In this document: one piece after another, positions 1 through 12,100 of the stretch | Position numbering within the stretch: position 1 is the stretch's first letter | How the letters are laid out: each line of letters begins with the position of its first letter | Origin: Climacteris rufus | Lineage: Eukaryota > Chordata > Aves > Passeriformes > Climacteridae | Length of the DNA: 64,000 nucleotides | Direction: 5' to 3' | Assembly: GCA_013398175.1 (NCBI GenBank) | Contig: VZRZ01000466.1 | Span: 717,910-781,909 of the forward strand | Made by a program: the position numbers and the translations under genes | The notes under the pieces: generated by a model | Database searches by the model: none | Told to the model about the DNA's origin: nothing | The model's input: the letters and a program-made list of their open reading frames with translations, nothing else

Positions 1-1468
1 GAGAAGTGTCGACAAGTTTCTGGTCCAGGGACAGTGCTGTTCCTTGGATGCACTTGTAAAATCCAAGACAAGACAGACGAGTTGCACAGGTGTTATGGCA
101 GGCAAAATTTATGAGCCAGAAAGATTCACAGCTTGAATTTCAGATTGTTTAGGTCTAAAGGGCTGGCAATTTAAAACAAAGCAGTGCAAATAAATAAAAA
201 CATGCAAATCAGAGCATAAAACAATGTGGAACGTTGTAAAGTCATTTGTACGTGATTCAGTTTTCAGGGAGGAATTCTGCTTTTGCATCAGCTGTGGCCA
301 GCAGTGGCAAAGCTCCTCCTGTTTCTTCCTCTCCTGCATTACTTTATTAGTCCCTTCAGGATACTTTAAATGATGGAGTACATCTGCTTTGCAGGCCCTA
401 CTGCTGCAGTGTAGAGTTGTCACACCTGAGCCAACTAGTTTAAAACTCATTTAAAAAGCTGACTTGAGCAAGGCTGAGCACAGACTAACCACTTGAGCTC
501 ATAGTGTGTTATGCTCAATAATAATAATAATACCCAGCAAGTGGTTTACGTGATCTTATTTTTCTTTTTTTAATGAGGAAATTTTTTTCCCATCAAGCCT
601 TTCATAGAAAAAATCTTCCTTTCCTTCTCCCTCCCTCATAATTTTCCACTTGCTTTCACATTGAACACTTAATTTCAAAGTGTAGAGAGGTATATATATC
701 TGAAGTTTCAGTCTGAACCTTTACCCTGTAAATTCCAACTAAGCTGAACAAAAACGTTTTGTTGCAGCTTAACAATGTGTAAATAGATTTTTTTTTTTTA
801 CACTCTCCTTTGGGCATCCATATTTCAGCTAGAAGTGGAAGCCTCTAGGATGGACTTTTCAGATGTCCTGATAAAATTGGAGTATTGATTTTTCACATGT
901 TTTGGAACTGCTGTAAACCAACAGGCATCCAGGCGAGGTGCCTTCAAGTATCCTTGGGTGGCAGACAGCCTCACGGGGGCTCTCAGGTGGCTTTGTCCCA
1001 TCAGGGCTGGTACAGAGGGTTTTCTACACTCACAATTTTACTAGCAGAGGTTATGAAAAATTTAGTGGCTTGAAAGAGAGGGTGTGAATCTGAACTTCTG
1101 AATGTTTTTGGGAACAGAAGACATCCTATGGGTGGTTGGTGTGTCCTTAAGCATTTTGGGAGTAATTTGGTGTTGATGGCTTTAGGAGGGACTTTGTAGT
1201 AAGAAAGGGAATGTCACAAGAGAGGGAAGGCACATATAATGGGAAAAAAGTACACAGGGTCTGTCCTCCCTTCCTAGTCTTGCCTTCCTGCCTCCTTCCC
1301 TTCCTCCAAATGTAAACCTGTTCCTGGCACCAGAGGAGCATTGAAGACTCTTCAGCAGGCCTTCCCCCTGAGCACGAAGTGACATGAAGTGTCTGAAGTA
1401 GCGTGTGAAGATCTTTTTCTTTGAGGTTCATCCAGACAAAGGAAGATGAGTGATATCACAACAGCAGT
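1..1468. other. RBMS3: Unannotated intron
   Basis: AT-rich intronic sequence with a short ATA/TAA run near 519-531 and T-runs near 789. No gene, known repeat or regulatory element was recognised. The open frames on either strand show no family features. Confidence 0.6.
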
Positions 1469-1582
1469 TTCCATCTGTTTTGAGTACCAGGAGCCTCTTG
1501 CTTAATTGAAGCCTCTCTCCTCTTTTTCCATATGTTTTGAATACCAGGAGCCTCTTGTGTACTTGAAGTCTCTCTCTCCCCC
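1469..1582. repeat. 57-bp tandem duplication
   Basis: Two adjacent copies with a period of 57 bp are at 1469-1525 and 1526-1582. Both contain a GTTTTGA(G/A)TACCAGGAGCC core followed by TCTTG and a TTGAAG(C/T)CTCTCTC end. Scattered substitutions separate the copies, so the duplication is old. It lies in intron. Confidence 0.85.
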
Positions 1583-2250
1583 TTCTCCTCCTTGAATGGT
1601 ACAGTATAACAGAGAAAAGCAATTCAGCCTGAAAGCACTGGGAAAGCAGGAGGCTAAGATTCTATTTGATTTTTTTTTTTTGTTTGTCACAGCAACAATG
1701 TCATTATGCTGGTCAGCAGTCCTTAGCAGCTGTAAAAGCCCCACTTCTTAGCCATTTCTGCTAGCCTTTCTTGTTTGAATGGCAGCATTTGATCACAAGA
1801 TCATAGAAAGGTCTTTCCCAGGTTCAATCACAGGAACTTGAAAGAGGGGCAAAGCAGCCTACATTTTACTAGGATTGCTTCAGTGTCTGTGATGTGTCTG
1901 CAATTTATCTTCTACAATGTAAGAGACATCAAGAGGGAGGGGAAAGGTGATGGATATCTGATTTTAAATTTGTCCTTTTTGTTAAACCTCATTAAAACAA
2001 CATTTTATATGTAGCTTTACCCTACCACCCAGTATATAATCCTCCAGTATATTTTTGGAATTGCTGCTGTTCAGCAAAGAAAAAGAAACCAAAAAGATGA
2101 GAGAGAAAGGGCAAAGGAGTAATTTAACTTTTAGATTGCACAGATATGGTATGAAAAAATACTTTTCAAATGCCAAGTTTTGCAATCCTTACTTCACATA
2201 ACACTTTTACATATAAAAAAATGTAAATTTTAACCACAAAAGAAATAGTA

Positions 2251-2390
2251 AAAAAAACCCAAACCAAACCAAACCAAAACCAAAAAAAACCAAACCAAAC
2301 AAACAAACAAACAAAAAAACCAAACCCAAACAAACAAACAAACAAAAAAACCAAAACCAAACAAACAAACAAAAAAAACCCACCACAACA
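2251..2390. repeat. (CCAAA)n/(CAAA)n simple repeat
   Basis: A long A/C-only tract built from CCAAA and CAAA units with A-runs between them. It gives a low-complexity F/L/V/C open frame on the minus strand that is not a gene. Its complement has the same GGTTT/GTTT composition as the tract at 41319-41424. Confidence 0.93.
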
Positions 2391-2517
2391 ACTTACAAAA
2401 CTTATTCCAGTTGTCATGGCCAGCTCTTCAGTTACGGTATTATATTACTGAGTATGATCAGCATCCTTCTCAATTAGGTTACTGATTACACTATGAAATC
2501 ACTGAATCTGAGCCTTT

Positions 2518-2643
2518 TTTCCTCTGTCTTTTCCCTTCCCTTCCCTTTCCCTCTTCCCTCTTCTTTTTCATTTTCTTTATTCCTTTCTTTTTTCCCTCTT
2601 CTCTCTCTCCCTTCTTCCCCTCCTTCTCACCCATCCCCCTTTC
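2518..2643. repeat. Polypyrimidine/polypurine tract
   Basis: About 125 bp of almost uninterrupted C and T on the + strand, including CCCTTCCCTTCCCTTTCCC, with only a few purines. Such tracts can form triplex (H-DNA) structures and, in a sense transcript, can bind PTB-type proteins. No protein signal is present. Confidence 0.85.
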
Positions 2644-5600
2644 AGTAAATACTTTGTAGTATTTACTGCTATTCAGTAAATAACTTTGTAATCATTTATG
2701 AAGTTTTGTAGTTCAGAGCTGATACTATAAATATTTGAAATATGTATTCAAATTAAGAAAATATGACCCAGCAGCCTCCTAACTGTATTCTTGTCTGGAT
2801 TTCCCTCTCCATCCTCACCCATGATAACAGCACCATGAGCAAGCACCTGCCCTTCAAAGTGCTCTCCTTCAAATTCTTCATCAGCTGAATTTTACATTAC
2901 AGTGCTATGAAAGCCTCAGCATTTGGAATTTTCAAAAGAAGCCAGGTTGCACAGAAGTAAATATATTGTGGGAATCTGCATGCCACTGATTAGGAGTTGA
3001 TGTCATTGGTTATTTTCATCTCTAATTTATCTTATTTCAGACTAGCCCTAGAGGGTGGCTTTAATAGAAACCAGGGAAAAGTGGGCTGGATTCTTTAAAA
3101 GCAGAATGTGAGCAGTAGCACTAAGAAACTTGTCTTAGCATTAAAAGCCTGTAATTCCAGCAGGTGTGTGGTGTGTTGTGGATACAAGTTTAGGTTGAGC
3201 ACTTTTCCATGTGAGTTATCCTTACTTCAGCATACTGCACGTAATGTAAGAAGAAATAGTCATTAAAAAGCTTAAATGCCTTTTTTTTTTTTTGTGCTTA
3301 AGGTGTTGCTAGGCAGTTTTTCATGTACATGTGTTTTGCCTGCCTGTGTAGTCTTTTTGTGTATCTCATGACCCAGGCTGCTGGTTTTAGCATTGCATAC
3401 TAGGAATTTCGTCCAAAGTGGGATTTAATTTGAGAATTAGAATAAGAAAATAAAAGATCTGGATGGAAAGTTATAATGGAAGGTGGAAAATATTGAAGAT
3501 ATTTGGGTTGAAGTGTGTCTTAAATTCAATGTTAAAGCTTTTTTTTCCCAAGATGTTGCTTGTTTGCTGGCTATGGAAAAGTTAGAAATGTTCAGCACCC
3601 CCAAAAATGTACATAAGGAGAGGTCTGACTCAGGATTCTGCTATTGGGATCATTCCAGAAGGTTTCTCTGGATGTCAGAGTAGTGACATAAAGGAGGCTT
3701 ATTTAGCAAGTGGGCTCCATATTAATCCTTCCGTTAGTAATGTACCATTTTTGGCATTTTTAAACTAGTTTGAGTGAGAGGTATGTCAGTTCTATTAATT
3801 TGCATGGATACTTAAGTACTGAAGTCTTTTAGGCTTAATTGAAACTATTGACAATTAATCAACATTAATTTAACCAAGTATATGAAAATTAATAGATGGA
3901 GCCAGACTGTCAGTCTTGGGAAATAAAACTGTTTCTTTATCCAACAAAAACAACTTGGAAGCTGAAAGCTTCTATTTGTCACGCAAGAAAGACCAACTCA
4001 GGATCAGGAAAAAGGTCCACCCTTCCTTTAAGTCAAGAGTTTGAAAAAGATGTTAATTATATTGATTTTGATAGTGGGTTTTGTTCAACAGATGTTCTTC
4101 TCCTAGGAAATACATGAGGACCACCAACATACTTCAAACAGACCCCCAGAAAAGAGCAGTCACCACATAATGGCTTTCAGTCATCACTGATGTGTCTGAA
4201 TCAATGGCTAATTTGTTATTTCATTACCATTTCTCATGCATCAGATCCTGTACCTAGCAGTGAACATGAAAACCCTTCCTCCTGATTGCTGTGTATCTTC
4301 TAATAACAAACACAAATTTAATTCTATTTATTTTCATGTTTCTAATCTTCTGCAGGGAAAAAGCAATACAGGCAGAGACAAGTGATAACTGCTGTGCAAG
4401 ATTGCCATTGTAATTAGCCCTTTTTCCAGGAATACAATGATTCCCAAGGAGTCCAGTCTCAATCTGAAACCTGTAATAGTTCCCTGAGGTGGTGTCATGA
4501 AAGGGTTTAGCCAGCACAAGTACATTTAATAAAACTGGATGTGGCTGTCAGAACTTACAAACACTATTTAAGAAAGCAAAGTAACTCAGTTATCTAACAC
4601 AGCTGATGGATTCCAGATTGGGATCCATGGACAGTTTATGTAGAGCATCTCAGAGGAGTGTGGCAGGGAAAGATTAGTCAGGGGAATGCCAGATTTTTTG
4701 GGTATCAGTCCTTCTGCTACACCTATGAGCAGAGAGACCTTTATCAGGTATCACAGTGGAAACTGCACACATCATGCTTTATGTGAGGGAGTGAAGCTGT
4801 TAGAAATACCATACGTTTGGTCTTTGTTTCAATCCTCATTTTGTTATTCTTTTAGTGTTTCTTAAACTGCTACTTGCTTGGTAAGAACCAGCTTAACCTG
4901 CACAGGCAGCTTCTTGGAGAACAGCTGACTGCTTCTCACTTTCCATACCACTGAGCACCTTGGAGGTAGTATCTTGATTAATAAAATGATTGTCCATCAC
5001 TCTTTCCTATTCCTGGCAGGCATAGTGCAGTGTGTCTTCCCTGCAGCTAGCATTGCCTTGCTGTCACCATCTCTTTTATGCCAGCATTTCAAAAATTTCC
5101 TTCGTGGGTTTTGAGCAGCCTCAGCTGCACTGAGCCTCTTGTAAATACAATCCTGCATCTACATGTCCTGTGCCTGCAGCATTATATCAGACACTGTCTG
5201 CATCTTGTCACTTCTCCACTCCTGAAGGAAGGGTTTTGCTGGATGATGATACAGCACAGATTCCTCCAGTCTTGGTAGACAGACTGGGAACTGGTGACTT
5301 CGACCTAGAGCCTGTCTGTTGTGTCCTTTTCTCAATGCAGAGTCAAATTTGCTTAATGTTTTAGCCTGTGACAGATTAGACAGGAGAAACCTTCTGTTTT
5401 CTGATAAACTCTTTTGATAACAAGTTTATTTCATTGGAGCTAAATCCATAGGACAGTTACTCGTGTTGGTATATCTATTTTGCTTGGGCTTTTTGAGCTT
5501 TAATACACGTGGCATATGCTCACTTGAATGTGCCTTGCATTGTGTGTTTTCATAGATGAAGATACAGTCCAACAACCTGGGAAAACTTGAGTTGTGGTCC

Positions 5601-7860
5601 CACCTGTCATGCTAGAAGGGTGGCATTGTTGACAAGGCCATTTTCCATCAAAGCTGGTTCTCATAGGATTGTGTGTATGTGTATAAATATGTATATATAT
5701 GTTTGGGGTTTATTTTACCCCTGAAATGTTATTGATGACCTTGATTGAGAAAGGTTTCTTAGCACATACTTAAATAACCCCTACTCAAATTTTAAATAAA
5801 TGCTTGATTTTTTTTACCTGTATAGCAATGGTCTTCTGAGTCTGAAGCTGGGAGAGTGAGTAAAGTTCATTTTTTTAACATCTGCCAGGATTTTGAGTTA
5901 TGGTTTTTATCTTTTTCTTGAAGACAAATGAAAGTCAAAAATTTTGGATAGATCAAAATCAATTTACCTGAATTGGTTGAGCAAGCCAAGAAGTCCTCTG
6001 AATTGCCAAATCTATAGAGGCATATTGACATTCACTTACAGTAAAAACATTTCTGTTCTCTTTATACTTGGAATGCTTTGGACATTTTTGTTTGTTCAAT
6101 ATGCATATCTATTTACATTCCATTCAATGTCCTGAGTTTTTGACTGTCTTACAAATGAATTAGCTCACAGAATAATATACAGAAAAATCTTTGGCAATTC
6201 TTTGGCAGCAAAGGTGAGACTAAAGAAAAGAAGATATCATGTAGGAAGTTTGGAGTGGTAAGAATAATAAGAATAATTAATGCATAGCTGTTCATATACT
6301 TTTTCACTAGCGGAGCTCAAAGAAATCTGGTTTTTAATCGTATATCTTAGTTCAAGCTCATTAACTCTTCTTAAAGTCAGGTTGTGTTCATTTTGATGGT
6401 TTTGATGGATTTTATTTTGGTTTTAGTGATTATAAATCTGTTTTCCTACATAATCCAGTTTAAGGAATTAAGTTTCCTGATACTTTACCATTGTGTGCTG
6501 ATTTTTGAGACCACTGCTGCCTGCAGCTTCCATCTGCATACTGCTTTTATTTTGTTGACATATGCTTTTGTGCTGAAATACCTGTCTCTTGGAATTAGAT
6601 CTCAGCTGAGCTGAATGGGGAATTGAGCCGTGAATGTTAACATTCACTTGCCTTGGTTCGTTTTTACAGGCTTCTGCAATTGAGCTTAGCTTTTAGAAAA
6701 GGACTTGTGTTTCTTTCAAAGAGGATATCCGTTTGCTCTTGTGGCACTTTAAAGGTCTGTCCCTAATATCTGCCAAAACCAAAATAACAATTCCTTAGGT
6801 ATTTCCTGTTTTCTCTTGCTAAGAACTCAGAAGCATCTATCAACTTAAAACAGTTCCTTCTCTTCCGTGGTAGCTTTTAAAAGTAGCGTCAGTCTTAAAA
6901 ACATCCAGTTTTCAGCACATCCCTGACTTCAACATCCTGATAGATTTTTCTTTTAATATTTACTCTTCAATTTCATTCTTATTGCTGTGTATTGAATTTT
7001 TTTCACTGCTTGTTGCCTGTTTAGAAATATCAAAGCTCTATTCCAGACAAAAAGACAGTCCTTAAGATACTCAGTTTCTTCCTTTGCCAAAATTAGAAAC
7101 ATGCTTAAGGCTTTTGTCAGATCCTGCATTTAATTTCCTGGTTAGAGGACTTCACCTCTTTTTTTTTTCTTCCTAATGCCTTTTATTTTCCCCCACCCTT
7201 ATTTGCCTTTAAATTGGTTGCTCGTTTCCATGCGCAGTGAAAGGATAGTTCTGAGAATGTCTTTGGGCTTGTGAGCTCACAGGAAGAGGATGCTGGGGAA
7301 TAAGCACTTTGTGGCATCATCACTGTTTTCCCATGGCTCTTACTGCTTGGTTGGGAGAAAAGATACTTATCTATTCTATTTATATTCTTTGTTATGATTA
7401 TTGGTTTTTTTCACTTTACAAAAATAAAAAGGGGAAAGTTTGGAATCTCTGAGCACTAGATATGAAGTACTATCATTTTAACAGTCCACAGAAAACATTT
7501 TTCCTCCTGACACTTTAACTGCTTGTCAGAGTTCAATACTCTCTGAGCTGGTTCCTTCAGATATTTCACATGAGAAGAGTTAAATGCTTTAATACCGGGT
7601 TTGTTTAAAGATACTTGACATTATGTGGGGTTCTGATTTAGAAGAGCATTACAGCAAGAAGCTGAAACTACAGCACAAGCTGTAGCATTTGTTGATACAA
7701 ATGATGTGGCATTTGTTTTATGTAGCAGAATCACAATATAAGCATGATTTCCATGGCCAGTCTTATGCTTCACCATCACGATGCTGAACATTCCCAGTCA
7801 CTGTGAAGAAACATGTGGCTTAAAGCCAGCTCAAACCTATTGCTTCTTTTTTCCAAGTTA
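2644..7860. other. RBMS3: Unannotated intron
   Basis: Generic AT-rich intron. It contains a T13 tract at 3281-3293 and a small stem-forming patch near 7667-7704 (CTACAG..CTGTAG, then CATTTGT..ACAAATG). No recognisable gene or interspersed repeat was found. Old degraded repeats may be present. Confidence 0.55.
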
Positions 7861-8225
7861 TGGCAGCGGGACGCAGCGATCCGAATGAGACAGCACATGC
7901 CTTGGTTTGCAAGGGTCAAGAGCCAGCCAGTAGCAGCCCATTTATTGTATTGTCCTTTTTATAATAGGAAGCCAGGTATATGATTAGCTGGGTCCTACCC
8001 CCCCCCAGTCCAGAACACATAGCAGAAGAACAATAACAACAGGTGCTTATCGTATTGTTTTCATATTTCTCATGTGGGAGAAGGATTTTTCTCACAAGCA
8101 GCCCCAGGCAGAAAGCCTTGGGCCACGACAACAAGCTTCTTTTACTAGTTGCCCATATATTATACTTTATATGGGCCTGAAACTTGTAGACATTTCCCTC
8201 ATGGTTCAGAAGGACTTTCACACTT
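7861..8225 (-). mobile_element. Endogenous-retrovirus LTR-like segment, probable solo or truncated LTR
   Basis: Read on the minus strand, this segment has the 3' half of an LTR. There is a TATA-like TATTATAAAAAGG (about 7959-7971), then about 20 bp on AATACAATAAA (signal at 7941-7946), then a GC-rich stretch ending CGTCCCGCTGCCA at 7861. The close TATA/AATAAA spacing and the CA end resemble avian alpha/betaretrovirus-type (class II) LTRs. The far (5') edge of the LTR is unclear, and I could not find a convincing target-site duplication for the flank AAGTTA. No gag, pol or env coding sequence was recognised beside it. The identification is by architecture only. Confidence 0.5.
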
Positions 8226-9055
8226 TTTGGATTAACTCAGGGAACTCCATTTACACAAACAGGTGATAGTTCTGTTATCTAAAACAAAGGCCTCTTTACA
8301 TGTGGGTGTCCTTTGTATTGAGTTCAATTCAGCTTTCTTTACAAGGCTGTGGTCACTCCATATATTCGTCACTGAACTTCATGAGCACATGCTTCACATG
8401 TGCCCATCTCGTCTTCCAGGGAGGATGTGCAGTTGACCAGTGATTTTCTACCCCCATCTCAGACCAACACTAGTGATCATTGATGTTGCACAGTGAGCTT
8501 AATCCATTCATCACATGCATGACCATCCCTCTTGCCTGGTCACAGTGAGGGTGGAGACATATGCCTATGGGGAATGCTGATGAGCCCACCTCCCTGGGCT
8601 CATTTCTGTCACTTCGCTTCACAGGGTCCACCCCATCATCATTTACAGAAGCATTAATGTACCAAAGATGTCTCTGGTGTACCTTTTCTTAATCTGTTGC
8701 TTTTCATTGCCAAGCAAAGTGACCCAGGCCATGGCTCAGTGAAATGCCTCTTTGGCATGCCACCTGAAGGACAGCAGCCCCTGCTTTCCTCGATCCTGCT
8801 TGCTCCAGCTATCCTTGGAGATGTGGAGCATCAGAAGACTACTCTGATGGTCATTGAGATGGTTGCCCCTGCATGTGGCCACCAAAACAACCTCTTGAGT
8901 TGCCACACTGCCTTACTTCCTGAGCCCCACAGAAATACAGAACCCTCTTGCTGGCCCAGAACTCATCGACCTCCTCGTCCTTGTAGCACTAAGGAAACTT
9001 GGTGGCTGCCCTGACCTGCAAACTGTGGTCTCTTCCACAGGTCTGAGGCAGCAGA
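8226..9055 (-). mobile_element. GC-richer segment next to the LTR, possibly part of the same element
   Basis: Base composition is richer in G+C than the flanking intron, and it begins where the LTR-like segment becomes unclear. The 106-codon + strand frame at 8697-9014 has no recognisable domain. The segment could be the 5' (U3) part of a long LTR, non-coding internal retroviral sequence, or unrelated DNA. The right border is a guess from the return to AT-rich sequence. Confidence 0.22.
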
Positions 9056-9118
9056 GTTGTTTGATCTTTTAATTCCAAATTTAGATATGTGAAGTTATTT
9101 GATATTACACTGATTTGT

Positions 9119-9190
9119 GAGATTCATATATATAGATTCATATATATATATTTATGAGATTCATATATATAGATTCATATTCATATTTTC
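9119..9190. repeat. AT-rich tandem array with GATTCATATATATA units
   Basis: The motif GAGATTCATATATATAGATTCATAT occurs in two near-identical blocks separated by a (TA)n extension, with extra TTCATAT copies at the end. It is a local AT-rich minisatellite. It lies just beyond the GC-richer segment that ends near 9055. Confidence 0.85.
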
Positions 9191-12100
9191 ACATGTGGAA
9201 ATCACAACACAAGCATGATATAGCAATTTTCATACACGATATTGAATCACAATTACAAACCTGATTCCAAATACCAGTACTTGTTTACTCCACCATCATG
9301 AAGAGGGAAGTTTTCATTAGAGAAGTCCCAAACACAGATTTAATAAAAAGCAGCCTGCAAGCCTTTAGATGGCCTGCATACTGAGACACTCTTACTATTT
9401 CTTTCTTAAGAGTTTGCATTGTGCTGCTTATTTGTAAGAATATATAAGAATTTTTTTTCCTGTACTAAGTCATGGGTCTCATTTTAGCCACTGCCTGTGA
9501 AAGAAAAATCTTTGCATTTCACTAAAATTAAGTCCTGAAGTAGATGGGGGAAGAGGAGAGCCTGCACAATGCCAGGAGTTATTTGGAGATTCAGAGTCAA
9601 AGACTCTAGGATAATTGCGCATGACATTTCAGATCTGAGATCTGTCTGCTTCAGGAGGGGGACAGCTCACTTGAAACATTTCCCAGGATCAAAACTTTTT
9701 CTGAGTCTATCAGGAGTTTCAGGTTTAAATGGCAATTCAGTCAGGTTTATCTTGTGCCATCAGCATGTGGATGCCAGCTCAGCCGTGCAGGGACAGGGTG
9801 GCTTTGTGTGCACTGCTGGGAAGTTACAGCAGGATGTAAGCCTGCATCTGGTTTAATAGAATATAAAATACTATATACATATATACTGTTGATTTTTTAG
9901 GCATTATGATTGAAGTGCGGCAAAAGCAAAGCCACTAAAGTTTATTTTCAATTTTCCATGCTAGAAAAAAGGGAGAGGGGTTGCAGCATGGATAAGATGT
10001 GGATAATACAAACCATATATGCATGAAGCTATCCTAACCTTTGATATACTTGTGAACAGTTTCTGTAGAGAGCAAGGTCAACTTTTAAGAAGCTGCAGCC
10101 AGAATGTGGAGAGCAGTGGGCATTGTGCATTCCATTTTCTGTGCCATGGTGTTGGAGCCTGGGGTGTCTGATGAAATCTCGTAATGAAACCTGTGAATGC
10201 TTTGAGCAGTTGAACACAGTTCAGCAAAGCAGAGCTGAACTAATGTGGACTACCTGTTTGCCAGTAAACAGATCACTCTCTTGTTTAATTGAATTTTCAT
10301 GAAAGTAAAATAGATTTTGGTAATGTCTACCATGAAAATGTGTTCTACTTGTTGGTCCTGTGCATAGGGTGTCAAAATATAGGGGAGAGGGAGGGTGTCT
10401 ATCAGATAAATGAATAAGGCATGAGGTTGAATTGTTACAAAAATAATGCAATTTCCACATATTATGCAATATGTTTTTACCCAGGAGGTTTTCCATTGCT
10501 GCTGGTGCTGTTATCGGTAGTGATCTCTTCATAGATGGATTAATGAGGGAATATTATTAGGCCACAAAAATGTTCTTTTGTTTTTGCAGAACAACCTTGA
10601 CACGTATCATTCATACGTGGTTAGTTTGCATTTCTTGGCTACCAGCCATTCAAAATGGTAAAGAGCATAGTACTGGACAATGTGAGGGTTTGGGGTCTTA
10701 TTTTTAAGAGGAAAAATAAAAGGATACTTTTGATTCATGTTATTTCTCATGAGGCTATCATTTCAAAGGCTTGGCATGCAAGTTATGTCATCACAACCTC
10801 CTCTGTTCTCCTTTGCTTGCCTCATGAACAATTTTCTCAGGGAGAAGAGGCTGGATATCCTCAAGAATATGCTTTCTCTTTGAAAATACGAAACATTTTC
10901 TTATTCTCTGAAGAGCTGTTGGCAAGATTAATAATTCCAGTTTGCTATTTCATTCACGATACTGTCTCTATTTGGTATAGGTAAAAGCAGTGGTCCAGAA
11001 TTTTTTTGGACCAGTGGACAGCCTTGGTCTTCTATTAGCCTGTAAAAGATTTAAAGTTTATCATATCACTGCCTTTTAAATTAGGAACTCTGTTCTGTAA
11101 GTTTGCTGTGAAGACTTTGTTCTCTGGTCTCATGGTCCATAAGAGGTGTTACACCATGGTCTGAAAACACACTGTCTGTAAGATATTCCTAAAATATCTA
11201 GCTTATTTTAATGGTTGTTCATAGAGTCTGATTCAGATGCTAGCAGCATATTTTCTTTAATAAAATCCTGCCCTTGTAAGGAAGTAATCCATCCCCCAAG
11301 TTAATTTTAAAGTTTCTTGTTCACTTTAAATATTTCATTACATTAATTTTTCAAAGCAACAAAACAAACATTCATCAAGTGAAACTAAGCATGTCACCCC
11401 TGAATCTGTACATCTGTTGCTCTCCTACTGCTTTTCTGCATAATTTATTTTAATACATTTAAAGTGTACATCTCATTAAAATTCCTTACACACATTTATG
11501 TACACAAATTGTATTAAAAAGGAAAAAAGATGGGAAAGAAGTTCATGGCAAGGAGGTTCATCAACGTGACTATTTCACTTTTTTCCTTAGTTTTTTGTCT
11601 CTTGAGTGTATATACCTAGGGACTGTCTGTAGCCACCTACCTCAGCACACACTGTCATTTTCCTCTCTGAGTCTCTCTGACGCATTTCTTTAGTGCCGTT
11701 AGAAATTTCCTACAGGATATTTTTACTTACTCTTGATGTCTTTGTTGCTCTTTAAGTGTATATATCCTCTTCTCTTCATCCTCTTTTCATCACTTCACAT
11801 AATTTATGTCCCCAATGTGTTCTGTGCATGTCCTGCTATTGGGCAAGAGAATATCCATCAGATGCCCTAAAGAGTTCTTGTGGGCCATCTGGAGTACTGG
11901 AAAGTATTTTTATTTACAAGTTTTATTCTGTTTGTTATTTCTTTTCCTCTATCAGTATTTTCAACCATTGAACAATTTGATTTGGTTTCATTTATTTTAG
12001 CATTGTGGAGTTATTTTTGTTTCTTAAACCAGATGTAGAAAACAAGTCAGTCTGGTAGTTTGAGGTGGTGACCTTTTGATGTCAGTGACTTCTTATTTCA

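Noticed and set aside
2166..2417. Minus-strand frame rich in F, L, V and C
   Set aside because: It is a translation of the complement of the (CCAAA)n simple repeat.
8697..9014. 106-codon frame as a retroviral protein remnant
   Set aside because: No gag, pro, pol or env motif is recognisable, so I left it as unassigned sequence beside the LTR-like segment.
9092..9097. AAGTTA as target-site duplication of the LTR-like element starting at 7861
   Set aside because: The bases before it are GTG rather than the CA expected at an LTR border, and a 6-mer match within about 1.2 kb is likely by chance.
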